Below, piece after piece: positions 25,131 to 35,545 of a stretch of DNA of 64,000 nucleotides. A model generated the notes under the pieces. The model worked only from the letters and a program-made list of their open reading frames with translations. It was not told the DNA's origin and did no database searches. Every line of letters begins with the position of its first letter. Positions within the stretch are counted from its first letter, which is position 1. Position numbers and translations under genes: made by a program. This DNA comes from Leucobacter sp. cx-42 (GTDB taxonomy: Bacteria > Actinomycetota > Actinomycetes > Actinomycetales > Microbacteriaceae): the NCBI RefSeq assembly GCF_014529985.1, contig NZ_JACVMU010000008.1, forward strand, positions 1-64,000, written 5' to 3'.

Positions 25131-26378
25131 TTAGTCACCGATTGCATCGAGCCACGACTTCTGGGTCGCGAGCTTCGCCTCGGCTTCTGCTACCTGCTTT
25201 GCGTTGCCCGCTGCCTTTGCGGCGGTGATCTCAGTCTCGATCTCAGCGATCGATGCTTCGAGCTGCGCGCGGAGGCCGGTGGTGCGAGCCTGAGTCTCGG
25301 GGTTGGTGCGTGACCAGTGGTCCTCTTCGAGCTGCTTCACGTGGTCTTCGATACGACGCAGACGGCCCTCGATGTCGCGGAGCGATTCGCGCGGTACGCG
25401 GCCGACCTCATCCCAGCGAAGCTGAAGCGCGGTGACCTGCTTGCGTGCTGCAGCGTGATCGGTGATCTCGAGGATCGAAACGCCGTCGGCAAGGATTGCT
25501 TCCTTAGCCTCAAGGTTTGCGGTGTACTCCTCGTTGGTCTGTGCAGCGGCCTCGGCCTTTGCCTGGTACAGAACGTCGCCTGCGGCCTTGAAGCGTGCCC
25601 AGAGCTGATCATCAAGCTTGCGGCTTGCGCGGCCCGAGGCCTTCCACTCGTCGAGGAGGTCGCGGTATGCGGGGATGCCGTCAATGCCGCGGTTTGCGAG
25701 TGCCTCAGCCTGGGTGATGAGGCGCTCCTTGCGGTGCTTGACCTCTTTGTTGTTCGCATCGAGCTGCGAGAAGTGCGCGCGACGAGCCGTGTCGAACGAC
25801 TGGCGTGCGTTGCGGAAGCGCTTCCACAGGCCGTCGGCCACGGGCTTCGCGATGTGCAGGCCAGTGCGCTGCGCGGTCTGCCAGTCGGTGAAGAGCTTCT
25901 CGAAAGCGAGGCTCGTGTCCTTCCAGCGGATCGATGCCTCTAGCTGTGCTGCCAGGCGCTCAGCCTCGATAACGATCGCCTCGCGCTCAGCGAGTGCAGC
26001 CTTCTTCGCTTCTTCGCGTTCCTGCTGCTGCTTCTCAGTGAGCTCTGCGGCGCGGCCGTCAAGCTTCTCAACACGTGCGCGGAGTGCAGCAATGTCGCCG
26101 ACAGCTGCGGGCTCAACGAGCTGCTCGCGCAGCTTAGTTACTGCCTCTGCGGCTGAACCGTCAGTCGTGCCGCGCGCGACGCGTGCCTCGAGGAGCGTAA
26201 TCTGCCCTGCGAGGTCGTTGTACTTGCGCTCGAAGTAGGCCAGGGCCTCTTCAGGGGTGCCGTCAGGGAAAGAGCCTACGACGCGCTCGGCGTCACCCTC
26301 GCGCACGTAAACCGTGCGGTCCTCATCGACTCGTCCCCAAGGGGTTTCGTTCGTAGCTTCGCTCACCGTGTTGCTCAC
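25131..26378 (-). CDS. DUF349 domain protein
   Basis: A 415-residue, almost entirely helical and charged protein. Short N-terminal region (WGRVDEDRTVYVREGDAERVVGSFPDG), then repeated DUF349-type three-helix units carrying the W..F..A...F motifs (SLAFEKLFTDWQ, LWKRFRNARQSF, LDEWKASGRASRKLDDQLWARF, LQLRWDEVGRVPRE) and a C-terminal coiled coil. The family's function is not established. GTG 26378 or a second GTG five codons later may be the start. Confidence 0.85.
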   Translation of the reverse strand: MSNTVSEATNETPWGRVDEDRTVYVREGDAERVVGSFPDGTPEEALAYFERKYNDLAGQITLLEARVARGTTDGSAAEAVTKLREQLVEPAAVGDIAALRARVEKLDGRAAELTEKQQQEREEAKKAALAEREAIVIEAERLAAQLEASIRWKDTSLAFEKLFTDWQTAQRTGLHIAKPVADGLWKRFRNARQSFDTARRAHFSQLDANNKEVKHRKERLITQAEALANRGIDGIPAYRDLLDEWKASGRASRKLDDQLWARFKAAGDVLYQAKAEAAAQTNEEYTANLEAKEAILADGVSILEITDHAAARKQVTALQLRWDEVGRVPRESLRDIEGRLRRIEDHVKQLEEDHWSRTNPETQARTTGLRAQLEASIAEIETEITAAKAAGNAKQVAEAEAKLATQKSWLDAIGD

Positions 26379-26488
26379 CTGCCGTGCGGGATCGACGTTG
26401 TCCGCCGACCGTGGAATAGACGGTATCCACTATAGCCATAGTGTGGCGATAAAAGCGGGGGAGTTCGACGCTTCAGTGAATCCGAAGA

Positions 26489-26494
26489 TACGAT
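26489..26494 (+). promoter_or_regulatory. -10 element for leaderless rarA
   Basis: TACGAT ends six bases before the GTG at 26501; no ribosome site precedes the start. Confidence 0.5.
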
Positions 26495-26500
26495 GGCAGC

Positions 26501-27904
26501 GTGTCTGGATCCGCGCCCTTCTCAGCAACCGCCCCGCTTGCGGTGCGAATGCGGCCGCGTTCGCTCGATGAAGTGGTCGGCCAACGAAAGTTGCTCAGGC
26601 CCGGCTCTCCGTTGCGACAGCTTGCGAGTGATAGCACCGGCTCGGCGGTTTCACTGATTCTTTGGGGGCCGCCCGGAACGGGGAAGACGACGATCGCGCA
26701 GGCGATTGCGCATTCGAGTGGCAGACGATTCGTCGAGCTTTCGGCGGTGACGGCGGGAATCAAGGATGTCCGTACGGTCATGGAACGGGCCCTCAACGAT
26801 CGGGACTTGTACGACATTGCGACGGTACTGTTCCTCGATGAGATTCACCGTTTCACCAAGGCGCAGCAAGACGCGTTACTTCCCGGCGTAGAAAACGGCT
26901 GGGTGACTCTTGTGGCCGCGACAACGGAGAACCCGTCGTTCTCCGTGATCAGTCCGCTGCTCTCGCGCTCACTGTTGCTCACACTCGAACCACTGACTGA
27001 TGACGATCTTCGCGAACTGCTGACGCGCGCAGTCGCGGACCCGCGTGGTCTTCGTGGTGCGGTCGAGCTTTCCCCTGAGGCGCTCGATGCGCTCGTGCAG
27101 CTCGCATCTGGTGATGCGCGCCGCGCGCTCACTGCGCTGGAGGCTGCCGCAGCATCTGCGATGACCCCGGTTGATCTCCCAGAGATTGATGACGATGCAG
27201 ATGGCGAACCTGACGATGACGCGGAGTCGCCCGCCGGCGATGCTGATACCGACGCGCCAGGGTCCCTGCCGAAAATTACCTTTGAGATTGTCGAAGCGTC
27301 GGTTGACCGCGCACTCCTGCGCTATGACCGGAACGGTGATCAGCACTACGACGTGGTAAGTGCCTTCATTAAGTCAATGCGTGGCTCTGATCCCGATGCC
27401 GCCATTCACTACCTCGCTCGCATGCTTGAAGCGGGGGAGGATCCGCGCTTCATCGCCAGGCGCCTGATGGTGCACGCGGCAGAAGACGTTGGAATGGCGG
27501 ATCCCCAGGCGCTTCCTATCGCGGTCGCAGCAGCCGAGGCGACCCAGATGATTGGGTTGCCAGAGGCGCGGATCCCGCTTGCAGAAGCAACGATCTACAT
27601 TGCGACGGCGCCCAAGTCTGGCGCGGTCATCGCTGCCATTGACTCGGCAATCGCTGACGTAAAGGCAGGCCGCTTCGGGCTTGTTCCGAAGCACCTGCGT
27701 GATGCCCACTACCCCGGCGCGAAACGCCTCGGGCATGGCAAGGGGTACCTGTACCCGCACAACGACCCGCGCGGAGTGTCGACGCAGCAGTATCTTCCAG
27801 ATGAGCTGAAAGATCGGGTCTATTACTCGCCAACCACGCACGGAAATGAGCGTGACGTGTCCGAGCGACTCGAGAAGATTCGTCGTATTACGCGGGGCTC
27901 GTGA
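26501..27904 (+). CDS. rarA: Replication-associated recombination protein A (RarA/MgsA)
   Basis: A clamp-loader-like AAA+ ATPase that acts at stalled forks and single-strand/double-strand junctions. The 467 residues have [16 protein letters not shown], Walker [13 protein letters not shown], Walker [11 protein letters not shown], sensor [12 protein letters not shown] and a C-terminal tetramerisation region with [20 protein letters not shown] and [17 protein letters not shown]. An Asp-rich insertion of about 35 residues (about 225-260) lies after the AAA+ lid, outside the core. Confidence 0.95.
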   Translation: MSGSAPFSATAPLAVRMRPRSLDEVVGQRKLLRPGSPLRQLASDSTGSAVSLILWGPPGTGKTTIAQAIAHSSGRRFVELSAVTAGIKDVRTVMERALNDRDLYDIATVLFLDEIHRFTKAQQDALLPGVENGWVTLVAATTENPSFSVISPLLSRSLLLTLEPLTDDDLRELLTRAVADPRGLRGAVELSPEALDALVQLASGDARRALTALEAAAASAMTPVDLPEIDDDADGEPDDDAESPAGDADTDAPGSLPKITFEIVEASVDRALLRYDRNGDQHYDVVSAFIKSMRGSDPDAAIHYLARMLEAGEDPRFIARRLMVHAAEDVGMADPQALPIAVAAAEATQMIGLPEARIPLAEATIYIATAPKSGAVIAAIDSAIADVKAGRFGLVPKHLRDAHYPGAKRLGHGKGYLYPHNDPRGVSTQQYLPDELKDRVYYSPTTHGNERDVSERLEKIRRITRGS

Positions 27905-27910
27905 TACGAT
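27905..27910 (+). promoter_or_regulatory. Candidate -10 for rpsD with a long leader
   Basis: TACGAT lies immediately after the rarA stop. The 214-base gap to rpsD would then give a leader of about 200 bases, long enough for S4 autoregulation, but no known leader structure can be recognised by eye. Confidence 0.35.
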
Positions 27911-28118
27911 AGACGCTGGCCAACACCGCGCCAGAGATTTTATCTTGGGCTGAACGGTGGCAGTGGGCCCCTCGTTGGGTTTCTGCAATGGTCGTTCCCT
28001 CACCGAGAAATCGGTTCGCTGCGTCGCGTGCGTCACTTGTTGGCGCGGGCGCAGCATAGCCGGGAGAACGCGTGGCTTCACCGAAGCTGCGATGTAATCA
28101 GAAACCGAAAGGATCCAC

Positions 28119-28748
28119 GTGTCGACCACGTCGCGTACCCGTTCACAGACTCGCCTGAGCCGCTCGCTCGGCATTGCTCTGACCCCCAAGGCTGCTCGTT
28201 ACCTCGAGAAGCGCCCCTACGGTCCCGGCCAGCACGGCCGCACCAAGCGTAAGAGCGACAGCGACTACGCGGTTCGCCTTCGCGAGAAGCAGCGTCTTCG
28301 CGCTCAGTACGGCATCCGTGAGAAGCAGCTCACCATTGCGTTCAAGGAAGCTCGTCGTCTTGACGGCCTGACCGGTGAGAACCTGGTCGAGCTCCTCGAG
28401 ATGCGCCTCGACGCACTCGTGCTCCGCGCAGGCTTCGCACGCACCACCGCTCAGGCTCGTCAGATGGTTGTGCACCGCCACATCCTCGTTGACGGCAAGA
28501 TCGTTGACCGCCCGTCGTTCCGCGTCAAGCCCGGTCAGCTCATCCACGTCAAGGAGCGCTCGGAGGCAACTGAGCCCTTCCAGATCGCTGCTGCAGGTGG
28601 CCACGCTGAGGTTCTTCCCGCAGTTCCGGGTTACCTCGAGGTTGAGCTCGAGAAGCTCCAGGCTCGCCTGGTTCGCCGCCCGAAGCGCGCTGAGGTCCCC
28701 GTGACCTGTGAAGTTCAGCTCGTCGTCGAGTACTACTCGGGTCGCTAA
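28119..28748 (+). CDS. rpsD: 30S ribosomal protein S4
   Basis: Primary 16S rRNA-binding protein that nucleates the 30S subunit. The 209 residues include RPYGPGQHGRTKRKSDSDYA and the S4 RNA-binding domain MRLDALVLRAGFARTTAQAR...VHRHILVDGKIV. It has no zinc-binding cysteines in the N-terminal part, so it is the C-minus form. It is encoded alone, away from the alpha operon, as usual in Micrococcales. GAAAGGATC precedes the GTG. Confidence 0.96.
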   Translation: MSTTSRTRSQTRLSRSLGIALTPKAARYLEKRPYGPGQHGRTKRKSDSDYAVRLREKQRLRAQYGIREKQLTIAFKEARRLDGLTGENLVELLEMRLDALVLRAGFARTTAQARQMVVHRHILVDGKIVDRPSFRVKPGQLIHVKERSEATEPFQIAAAGGHAEVLPAVPGYLEVELEKLQARLVRRPKRAEVPVTCEVQLVVEYYSGR

Positions 28749-28765
28749 GCTTCCGCTTACATTCA

Positions 28766-28798
28766 GGCGGGTGTCGGTTTTCCGACACCCGCCTTTTT
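28766..28798 (+). terminator. rpsD intrinsic terminator
   Basis: A 12-bp perfect stem (GGCGGGTGTCGG with CCGACACCCGCC), TTTT loop and a run of five T. Confidence 0.93.
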
Positions 28799-28831
28799 GC
28801 ATCATCACCCGAGTGCGTATGCGCAACCGGA

Positions 28832-28837
28832 TAGACT
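28832..28837 (+). promoter_or_regulatory. Promoter -10 (TAGACT) upstream of alaS
   Basis: TAGACT 62 bases before the small-protein ATG; likely drives the small gene, alaS and following genes. Confidence 0.45.
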
Positions 28838-28899
28838 GGGACGATGTGCAGGTGTCAAACGACATCGTGCAAGATGCAAACGCGACGAGAGGCGAATCG

Positions 28900-29118
28900 A
28901 TGCGCAAACTGAACTGGCTGGTAAGTGGCGTTGTGATTGGCTTTGTCGCCGCCCACTTCGTGAACTCCACCGAGGGTGGCCGCCGTTTCTTCGGCCGTGT
29001 GAACCGCGGAATGGAAGAGTTTAGTCGCGCGTTCTCGACCGGCTACCACGACGCTGAAGCTGCAGGGCGTCCGGCTGATTCCGAGCAGGCGCTCGACGGC
29101 CAGACCGAACAGCACTAA
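28900..29118 (+). CDS. Small membrane-anchored hypothetical protein
   Basis: A 72-residue protein with one N-terminal hydrophobic segment (about 6-20, WLVSGVVIGFVAAHFV) followed by a short basic helix (GGRRFFGRVNRGMEEFSRAF) and an acidic, polar tail. Small proteins of this kind precede alaS in Microbacteriaceae, but the function is unknown. GAGAGG lies upstream of ATG 28900. It is 30 bases before alaS and probably cotranscribed. Confidence 0.75.
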   Translation: MRKLNWLVSGVVIGFVAAHFVNSTEGGRRFFGRVNRGMEEFSRAFSTGYHDAEAAGRPADSEQALDGQTEQH

Positions 29119-29148
29119 TTTTTAGATTTTAAGAGGAGCAGCACCCGC

Positions 29149-31803
29149 ATGCAGACCGCAGAGATCCGACGCCGTTGGCTTGACTTTTTCGCACAGCGCG
29201 AGCACACGGTAGTCCCGTCGGCCTCACTGGTAACTGACGACCCGAGCCTGATGTTCACGGTTGCGGGTATGGTCCCGTTCGTGCCGTACCTCTCAGGTAT
29301 GGTGCCTGCTCCCTACGACCGTGCGACGAGCGTGCAGAAGTGCATCCGTACGAACGACATCGAGGAGGTCGGCAAGACCCCTCGCCACGGCACCTTCTTC
29401 CAGATGTGTGGCAACTTCTCATTCGGTGATTACTTCAAGGGCGGCGCAATTCGTTACGCCTGGGAGTTCCTCACGACCTCCGAAGCTGATGGCGGTCTGG
29501 GGTTCTCGGCAGATGACTTGTGGGTCACTGTCTACGAAGAAGATGATGAGGCATTCGATCTCTGGTCGCAGCACTCAACCCTTCCCGCAGAGCGCATCCA
29601 GCGTCTCGGTAAGGAAACGAACTACTGGTCGACCGGTCAGCCTGGCCCCGCTGGCCCCTGCTCGGAGATCTTCTTCGACATGGGTCCCGAGTACGGCATC
29701 GACGGCGGCCCCGCGACCGACGACGACCGCTACGTCGAAATCTGGAACCTCGTCTTCATGGAGTACCAGGTCACCGATGTGAAGTCGAAGATTGACTTCA
29801 CCATCGAGGGTGAACTCCCCAAGAAAAACATTGACACCGGCATGGGGCTTGAGCGCGTCGCGTTCATCAAGCAGGGTGTCGAGAACATGTACGAGATCGA
29901 CGAGGTTCGTCCCGTTCTTGACCGTGCAGCCGAACTCACGGGCAAGACCTACGGCGAGAACCAGGCTGATGACATCCGCCTGCGCATCATCGCCGACCAT
30001 GTTCGTTCGTCGCTCATGCTCATCGGTGATGGTGTTACGCCGTCGAACGAAGGCCGTGGCTACATTCTGCGCCGCCTGCTGCGCCGTGTGATTCTCTCCA
30101 TGCGTCTGCTCGGCGTGAACGGCACCTGCTTCGCAGAGCTGTTCGAGGTGTCGCGCAACGCAATGGCAAGCTCGTATCCAGAGATCGCAGAGAACTATGA
30201 CTTCATCTCGCGTGCTGCGCTCGCTGAGGAGAAGACCTTCCTGCGTACCCTCGCATCGGGTATCGAGGTACTTGACGAGGCAATCTCGTCGGCACAGCAG
30301 ACCGGCGGCGTCGTCACCGGCGACGCTGCGTTCCTGCTGCACGACACCAAGGGTTTCCCCATCGAGCTCACGCTCGAACTTGCTGAAGAGGCTGGCGTCT
30401 CTGTCGACCGCGAGGTCTTCACCACGCTGATGACTGAGCAGCGTGAGCGCGCGAAGGCTGACGCAAAGGCGAAGAAGGGCCAGCGTGCTGACCTCTCCGT
30501 TTACAAGGAGCTGCGCGGTCTGGGCGAGACTAAGTTCGTCGGTTACGACGAGCTGCAGCACGAGAGCCGTGTCCTCGGCATTGTCGTTGACGGCGAATCG
30601 CGCCAGGAGGCTCTCGAGGGCGAGATCGCAGAGGTTGTCCTCGGCGAGACCGCGCTCTGGGCTGAGTCCGGTGGTCAGGATTCCGATCAGGGCCTCATCG
30701 TCGGAGACGGCTTCGAGGCAGAGGTACTCGACGTGCAGAAGCCGGTTCCCGGTCTCATCGTGCACACCGTTCGCGTGAAACTCGGCGTGCTCGGTCTCGA
30801 CGCACGCGCTGAAAGCCGTGTCGACGCAGATTACCGCCGCGGTGCAACGCAGGCACACTCGGCAACGCACATTGTGCATGCTGCTCTGCGCGACGTGCTT
30901 GGCCCCAACGCGCACCAGGCTGGCTCGTACAACAAGGCCGGCTACATGCGACTCGACTTCACCCAGTCGGAGGCGCTCTCGAACGAGACAAAGAGCGAGA
31001 TCGAGGAGATCTCGAACCTGGCGATCCGTTCGAACTACGAGGTCGTTACCCGCGAGATGGGGCTCGACGAAGCTAAAGCGCTTGGCGCAATGGCTCTCTT
31101 CGGCGAGAAGTATGGTGATCGCGTGCGCGTGGTCGACATCGGAGGTGCGTGGTCGCGCGAGCTCTGCGCAGGCACCCACGTGGGGAGCTCGGCAGAGGTC
31201 GGCATGATCAGCCTCGTGAGTGAGAGCTCGGTTGGCTCGACCAATCGCCGTATCGAGTCGCTCGTCGGCTTCGAGGCATTCCAGAACTTTGCGGCAGAGC
31301 GTGCAATTGTGCAGCAGCTCAGCAGTGGCCTGAAGGTTCCGCGTACCGAGCTCATCGTACGCGTACAGGAGCTTGGCGCACAGCTGAAGACGGCAGAGAA
31401 GAAGATCGCATCGATGGAAGCAGCACAGCTCCAGCAGCGCGTTCCCGAGCTCATCGCGGGCGCTGAAGACATTAATGGTGTTCACGCGGTACTCGTGTCG
31501 CTCGGCTCGGCAGCTGGCGGCGATGACCTGCGTACCCTCGCAATCGATATCCGCGAGCGCCTTGGCAGCGATGCTGCAGTTGTGGTGCTTGCTGGTGAGG
31601 CAGGTGGCAAGCCCGTTCTCGTCGCGGCAACCAACGCTGCTGCGCGTGAACGCGGTGTGAAGGCAGGCGACCTCGTGAAGCGCGGTTCGCAGGTCCTCGG
31701 CGGCGGCGGCGGCGGCAAGCCCGATATGGCGCAGGGCGGCGGCACTGACGTGGCGCAGGTTCCGGCGGCTCTCGCCGAGATCCGCGCACTGATTGGCGCG
31801 TAA
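29149..31803 (+). CDS. alaS: Alanyl-tRNA synthetase
   Basis: Charges tRNA-Ala and edits misacylated products. The 884 residues contain the class II catalytic core (RCIRTND-type segment KCIRTNDIEEVGKTPRHGTF, MCGNFSFGDYFK), the tRNA-recognition helices, the editing domain with metal-binding ATQAHSATHIVHAAL and CAGTHV, and the C-terminal domain ending in GGGGGGKPDMAQGGG. An AAGAGGAG ribosome site precedes ATG 29149. Confidence 0.97.
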   Translation: MQTAEIRRRWLDFFAQREHTVVPSASLVTDDPSLMFTVAGMVPFVPYLSGMVPAPYDRATSVQKCIRTNDIEEVGKTPRHGTFFQMCGNFSFGDYFKGGAIRYAWEFLTTSEADGGLGFSADDLWVTVYEEDDEAFDLWSQHSTLPAERIQRLGKETNYWSTGQPGPAGPCSEIFFDMGPEYGIDGGPATDDDRYVEIWNLVFMEYQVTDVKSKIDFTIEGELPKKNIDTGMGLERVAFIKQGVENMYEIDEVRPVLDRAAELTGKTYGENQADDIRLRIIADHVRSSLMLIGDGVTPSNEGRGYILRRLLRRVILSMRLLGVNGTCFAELFEVSRNAMASSYPEIAENYDFISRAALAEEKTFLRTLASGIEVLDEAISSAQQTGGVVTGDAAFLLHDTKGFPIELTLELAEEAGVSVDREVFTTLMTEQRERAKADAKAKKGQRADLSVYKELRGLGETKFVGYDELQHESRVLGIVVDGESRQEALEGEIAEVVLGETALWAESGGQDSDQGLIVGDGFEAEVLDVQKPVPGLIVHTVRVKLGVLGLDARAESRVDADYRRGATQAHSATHIVHAALRDVLGPNAHQAGSYNKAGYMRLDFTQSEALSNETKSEIEEISNLAIRSNYEVVTREMGLDEAKALGAMALFGEKYGDRVRVVDIGGAWSRELCAGTHVGSSAEVGMISLVSESSVGSTNRRIESLVGFEAFQNFAAERAIVQQLSSGLKVPRTELIVRVQELGAQLKTAEKKIASMEAAQLQQRVPELIAGAEDINGVHAVLVSLGSAAGGDDLRTLAIDIRERLGSDAAVVVLAGEAGGKPVLVAATNAAARERGVKAGDLVKRGSQVLGGGGGGKPDMAQGGGTDVAQVPAALAEIRALIGA

Positions 31804-31807
31804 GCGC

Positions 31808-32275
31808 GTGCGAACTGGAACGAGACTCGGCATCGATGTCGGCAAGGCGCGCATCGGTGTTGCGCGCTGCGATCCGCATGGCATGCTCGCGACCCCGGTC
31901 GAGACCGTGGCGCGTGATCACGACGGCACTGCCGATCTCGCGCGTATTGGTGCGATCGCCGATGAATACGACGTCATGGAGTTTGTGGTTGGTCTTCCCC
32001 TGAATATGCAGGGAAAGGCCACCCCCTCCACCGAGGACGCACGCGAGTTTGCGGAATCGCTTGCGCGGTTGCATCCTGAGCGTAGTGTGCGCCTCGTTGA
32101 CGAGCGTCTTTCGACGGTGACGGCGCAAGCCCAGCTGCATCAGACCGGTCGGAACACAAAGAAGAGCCGCTCGGTGATTGATCAGGCTGCTGCGGTAATT
32201 ATTTTGCAACAGGCGCTCGACTCCGAGCGTGCACAGGGCCGTGAGCCTGGCACTCCTGTGACTGCGGAAGACTGA
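31808..32275 (+). CDS. ruvX: Putative Holliday junction resolvase/pre-16S rRNA nuclease RuvX (YqgF)
   Basis: RNase H-fold nuclease, in E. coli responsible for final 5' maturation of 16S rRNA. The 155 residues have GIDVGKARIGVARCD, VVGLPLNMQGK, VDERLSTVTAQAQL and IDQAAAVIILQQAL, keeping the acidic active site. GTG 31808 lies just past the alaS stop; an in-frame TTG at 31793 would overlap alaS. mltG follows 16 bases on, the common alaS-ruvX-mltG-aroE order. Confidence 0.9.
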   Translation: MRTGTRLGIDVGKARIGVARCDPHGMLATPVETVARDHDGTADLARIGAIADEYDVMEFVVGLPLNMQGKATPSTEDAREFAESLARLHPERSVRLVDERLSTVTAQAQLHQTGRNTKKSRSVIDQAAAVIILQQALDSERAQGREPGTPVTAED

Positions 32276-32291
32276 GAGTAGGGAGCCCGAC

Positions 32292-33383
32292 GTGAATCGA
32301 CGAGCAAAGACTCAAGCACGCAAGAAGCGAAAAGCGATCGTTTGGTCGATCGTTGCTGCTGTTGTCGTGTTGCTTGGCATCGGCGGCGGAATTGCGTGGA
32401 GCCAGTACGGTGATCGCATTTCACTTGCGCTTGGCTGGACCACCAACGATTACGAAGGCGAGGGCTCGGGGGAGGCCACCGTCGTGATCCGATCCGGTGA
32501 TGACGGTACTGACCTCGCAAACCAGCTTGCAGAACTCGACGTGGTGAAGACTCCTGAGGCCTTCATTGCAACGCTTGTTGCGCAGGATGAGGAGCCGATG
32601 TTCCATCCTGGCGCGTTTAAGCTCCGCCTGCAGATGAGTGCGCAGGCCGCCCTTGATGCATTGCTCGACCCTGAGAACGAACTCGACCTGCGCGTTACGA
32701 TTCCAGAGGGGAAGACGGTCGAACAGACGATTCGGATTATTTCGGAGCAGTCGACGGTGCCGCTGGAAGACATGCAGGCCGCGGTTGCTGACCTGAGCGC
32801 ATTCGCACTGCCCGACGGTGTTGACAGCCTTGAGGGCTGGCTCTTCCCGGCGACCTACGAGTTCGAGATCGATACGACGGGTGAGGAAGCAGTGCACCTG
32901 CTCTTCGATACGCAGCTTGATGTCCTTGACGAGTTTGGTGTTGCTGAGGCAGATCGTGAGCGAGTGCTGACCATCGCCTCAATCGTGCAGCGCGAAGCAG
33001 GCCAGGTTGACGATTTCGGTAAGGTGTCTCGCGTTATCGCGAACCGTCTGGAAAAAGACATGAAGCTCGAGATGGACTCGACCGCTCACTACGGCTTCGG
33101 CGCACACGAAGACGGCGACGTGTGGACCTCTGATGAGGCCCGCGCAGATGAAAACGCCTGGAACACGTACGCGCACACCGGGCTGCCAGTCGGTCCGATC
33201 GCGAACGCAGGCCGTGACGCAATCAATGCTGCACTGAATCCGACGCCAGGTGATTGGATTTACTTTGTGAATGCCCCTGGCAACGACGGTGCATTGTCGT
33301 TTAACTCGACGCTCGACGCGCATGAGAAGTCGGTCGATGAGTTCCGTGAGTGGTGCAACACCACGCCAGACAGTGGGTGCTAA
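32292..33383 (+). CDS. mltG: Endolytic murein transglycosylase MltG
   Basis: Membrane-anchored enzyme that cleaves nascent glycan strands and so ends peptidoglycan polymerisation. The 363 residues have a basic N terminus, a membrane helix (about 17-36), a LysM-like subdomain (TVVIRSGDDGTDLANQLAE) and the YceG catalytic domain with LEGWLFPATYEF (catalytic Glu), IASIVQREAG and NTYAHTGLPVGPIANAGRDA. GTAGGGAG precedes the GTG. It abuts aroE without a gap. Confidence 0.94.
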   Translation: MNRRAKTQARKKRKAIVWSIVAAVVVLLGIGGGIAWSQYGDRISLALGWTTNDYEGEGSGEATVVIRSGDDGTDLANQLAELDVVKTPEAFIATLVAQDEEPMFHPGAFKLRLQMSAQAALDALLDPENELDLRVTIPEGKTVEQTIRIISEQSTVPLEDMQAAVADLSAFALPDGVDSLEGWLFPATYEFEIDTTGEEAVHLLFDTQLDVLDEFGVAEADRERVLTIASIVQREAGQVDDFGKVSRVIANRLEKDMKLEMDSTAHYGFGAHEDGDVWTSDEARADENAWNTYAHTGLPVGPIANAGRDAINAALNPTPGDWIYFVNAPGNDGALSFNSTLDAHEKSVDEFREWCNTTPDSGC

Positions 33384-34343
33384 GTGAGTAACGCAGATAA
33401 GATCACTGCTGCTGACGCGGCAACTGAGTTTCTCGGCGTTGTTGGCTCGCCAATTGCGCACTCGAAGTCGCCTGATATTCACGCTGCTGCGTACGCTGAG
33501 CTCGGCCTCGCCTGGCGATATGGCCGTGATGAACTGCAGGCTCCAGATCTCGCGGGGTATCTCTCGGAGCGATTGACAAACTGGCGTGGGCTTTCATTGA
33601 CGATGCCGCTGAAGGAAGAGGCGTTCCGTCTGGCCTCGCTTCGCGACCCAGTCGCCGAGGAGAGCGGCGTGGTCAATACCCTGCTGCGTCTCGATAGTGA
33701 GAAACAGCCGTGGGCTGGCTTTAACACTGACGTTCCTGGGCTTGCTGCAGCGGTTGAACACGCCGGGCTTGATGCCTCAGACGTTCTCGTGCTTGGTTCC
33801 GGCGCGACGGCGGTTTCTGCGGTGCTTGCTGCACGAAAGCTTGGGGCGAAAACCGTGCGCGTACTTGCTCGAAATGCGAGCGCTGTGGAGAGTCTTGTTG
33901 GTCGCTTTGATGGCACTGTGGAGCCTGGCGCCGCGGCACCGGTTCGTGTGGTCGCAGCCGCTGCTGGGGAGTCCGCTTCTGGCGCCCTATCACTGACCGC
34001 AGCGACCGAGGCAGATGCCGGCATCGCTGATGTGTCGCTTGTGATTTCAACGCTTCCGGCGGGTGCAGCTGCCGAGCTCGAGGTCCCCGCGAATCTCGCG
34101 CAGGTACCGCTGTTCGACGTCGCGTATGACCCGTGGCCGTCCGGACTGGCGACGGCCTGGACCGCGGCTGGCGGCATCGCCCACCCCGGTGTGGCAATGC
34201 TCGTAGAGCAGGCACTGTTGCAGGTGCGAATTTTCGTCAATGGTGATCCGAACTTCCCCGTCGATGGGGAGGATCGCGTGTACGCGGCAATGCGCCAGGC
34301 CGGTGGCTTGAGCGCAACTGACGTACAGAATGTGGAAAGATAG
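33384..34343 (+). CDS. aroE: Shikimate dehydrogenase
   Basis: NADPH-dependent reduction of 3-dehydroshikimate to shikimate. The 319 residues show the substrate site [19 protein letters not shown], the catalytic Lys in [17 protein letters not shown], the dinucleotide-binding [17 protein letters not shown], and C-terminal [16 protein letters not shown]. The segment around 165-200 is longer than usual and Ala-rich. It begins at GTG directly after the mltG stop and leads into aroC. Confidence 0.93.
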   Translation: MSNADKITAADAATEFLGVVGSPIAHSKSPDIHAAAYAELGLAWRYGRDELQAPDLAGYLSERLTNWRGLSLTMPLKEEAFRLASLRDPVAEESGVVNTLLRLDSEKQPWAGFNTDVPGLAAAVEHAGLDASDVLVLGSGATAVSAVLAARKLGAKTVRVLARNASAVESLVGRFDGTVEPGAAAPVRVVAAAAGESASGALSLTAATEADAGIADVSLVISTLPAGAAAELEVPANLAQVPLFDVAYDPWPSGLATAWTAAGGIAHPGVAMLVEQALLQVRIFVNGDPNFPVDGEDRVYAAMRQAGGLSATDVQNVER

Positions 34344-34348
34344 GGCTT

Positions 34349-35545
34349 ATGCTTCGCTGGCTTACTGCAGGGGAATCTCACGGCCCTGAACTCATCGCAA
34401 TGATCGAAGGGATGCCCGCTGGTGTCCCCATTTCACTCGACGCGATCCGCGAGGATCTCGCGCGTCGCAAACTCGGCTATGGCCGCGGCTCGCGCATGAA
34501 GTTCGAACAGGATGAGCTGAACATCTCGGGCGGCGTCGTACAGGGCGTCACCATTGGTGGGCCGATCGCGATCCGCGTCGGCAATACTGAATGGCCCAAG
34601 TGGACCGAAGTAATGTCGGCCGAAAAGACCGAGCTCTCGGAGAAGTCGCGTGGCCGCGGTGCACCGCTCACACGACCCCGCCCGGGCCATGCTGACCTCG
34701 TCGGCATGCAGAAGTACGGCTTTGACGAGTCGCGTCCCGTGCTCGAGCGTGCAAGCGCTCGTGAGACTGCTGCTCGTGTCGCGCTGGGTGCGGTTGCTCG
34801 TTCGTTCCTTGGTGAACTCGGAATTACGCTCGTCAGCCATACCATTTCAATGGGTGACGTCGAAGTTCCTGCCGGTTCGCCGTTGCCGCGACCAACCGAT
34901 GTTGCCGCACTTGATGCTGATCCGCTGCGCTGCTTCCACGCGGAAACCAGCGCGCGCATGGTCGAAGAGGTAGACGACACGAAGAAGTCGGGCGATACGC
35001 TTGGCGGCATCGTTGAGGTGCTCGTGTACGGTCTCCCCGCCGGCCTTGGTTCGTACGTGCACTGGGACCGTCGTCTCGATTCGCGTCTCGCTGGTGCGCT
35101 CATGGGTATCCAGGCGATCAAGGGCGTTGAGGTTGGCGACGGCTTCGAAACCACGCGTCGCCGTGGCTCGGTCGCGCACGATGAGCTGCACCTTGCAGAC
35201 GGCCAGATCATTCGCCACACGGGCCGCGCAGGCGGTATCGAGGGCGGCATGACCACCGGTCAGGTGCTCCGTGTGCGCGCTGGCATGAAGCCGATCGCAA
35301 CGGTTCCGCACGCGCTTCCCACAATTGACACCGCGACTGGCGAAGAGGCAAAAGCTCATCACCAGCGCAGTGATGTGACCGCGGTCCCCGCAGCTGGCGT
35401 TGTTGCTGAAGCAATGACCGCGCTCGTCATCGCAGATGCGGTTGTTGAGAAGTTCGGTGGCGACAGTGTTGCTGAGACCAAGCGCAATCTGCAGGCGTAC
35501 CTCGCTGCGATTCCCGAGCAGCTAAACACAGCGATCGAGTCGTGA
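34349..35545 (+). CDS. aroC: Chorismate synthase
   Basis: Makes chorismate from EPSP with reduced FMN, the branch point to the aromatic amino acids. The 398 residues show the family signatures GESHGPEL near the N terminus, [21 protein letters not shown] segment (residues about 105-120), [17 protein letters not shown], and [13 protein letters not shown]. It overlaps aroK by four bases. Confidence 0.97.
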   Translation: MLRWLTAGESHGPELIAMIEGMPAGVPISLDAIREDLARRKLGYGRGSRMKFEQDELNISGGVVQGVTIGGPIAIRVGNTEWPKWTEVMSAEKTELSEKSRGRGAPLTRPRPGHADLVGMQKYGFDESRPVLERASARETAARVALGAVARSFLGELGITLVSHTISMGDVEVPAGSPLPRPTDVAALDADPLRCFHAETSARMVEEVDDTKKSGDTLGGIVEVLVYGLPAGLGSYVHWDRRLDSRLAGALMGIQAIKGVEVGDGFETTRRRGSVAHDELHLADGQIIRHTGRAGGIEGGMTTGQVLRVRAGMKPIATVPHALPTIDTATGEEAKAHHQRSDVTAVPAAGVVAEAMTALVIADAVVEKFGGDSVAETKRNLQAYLAAIPEQLNTAIES

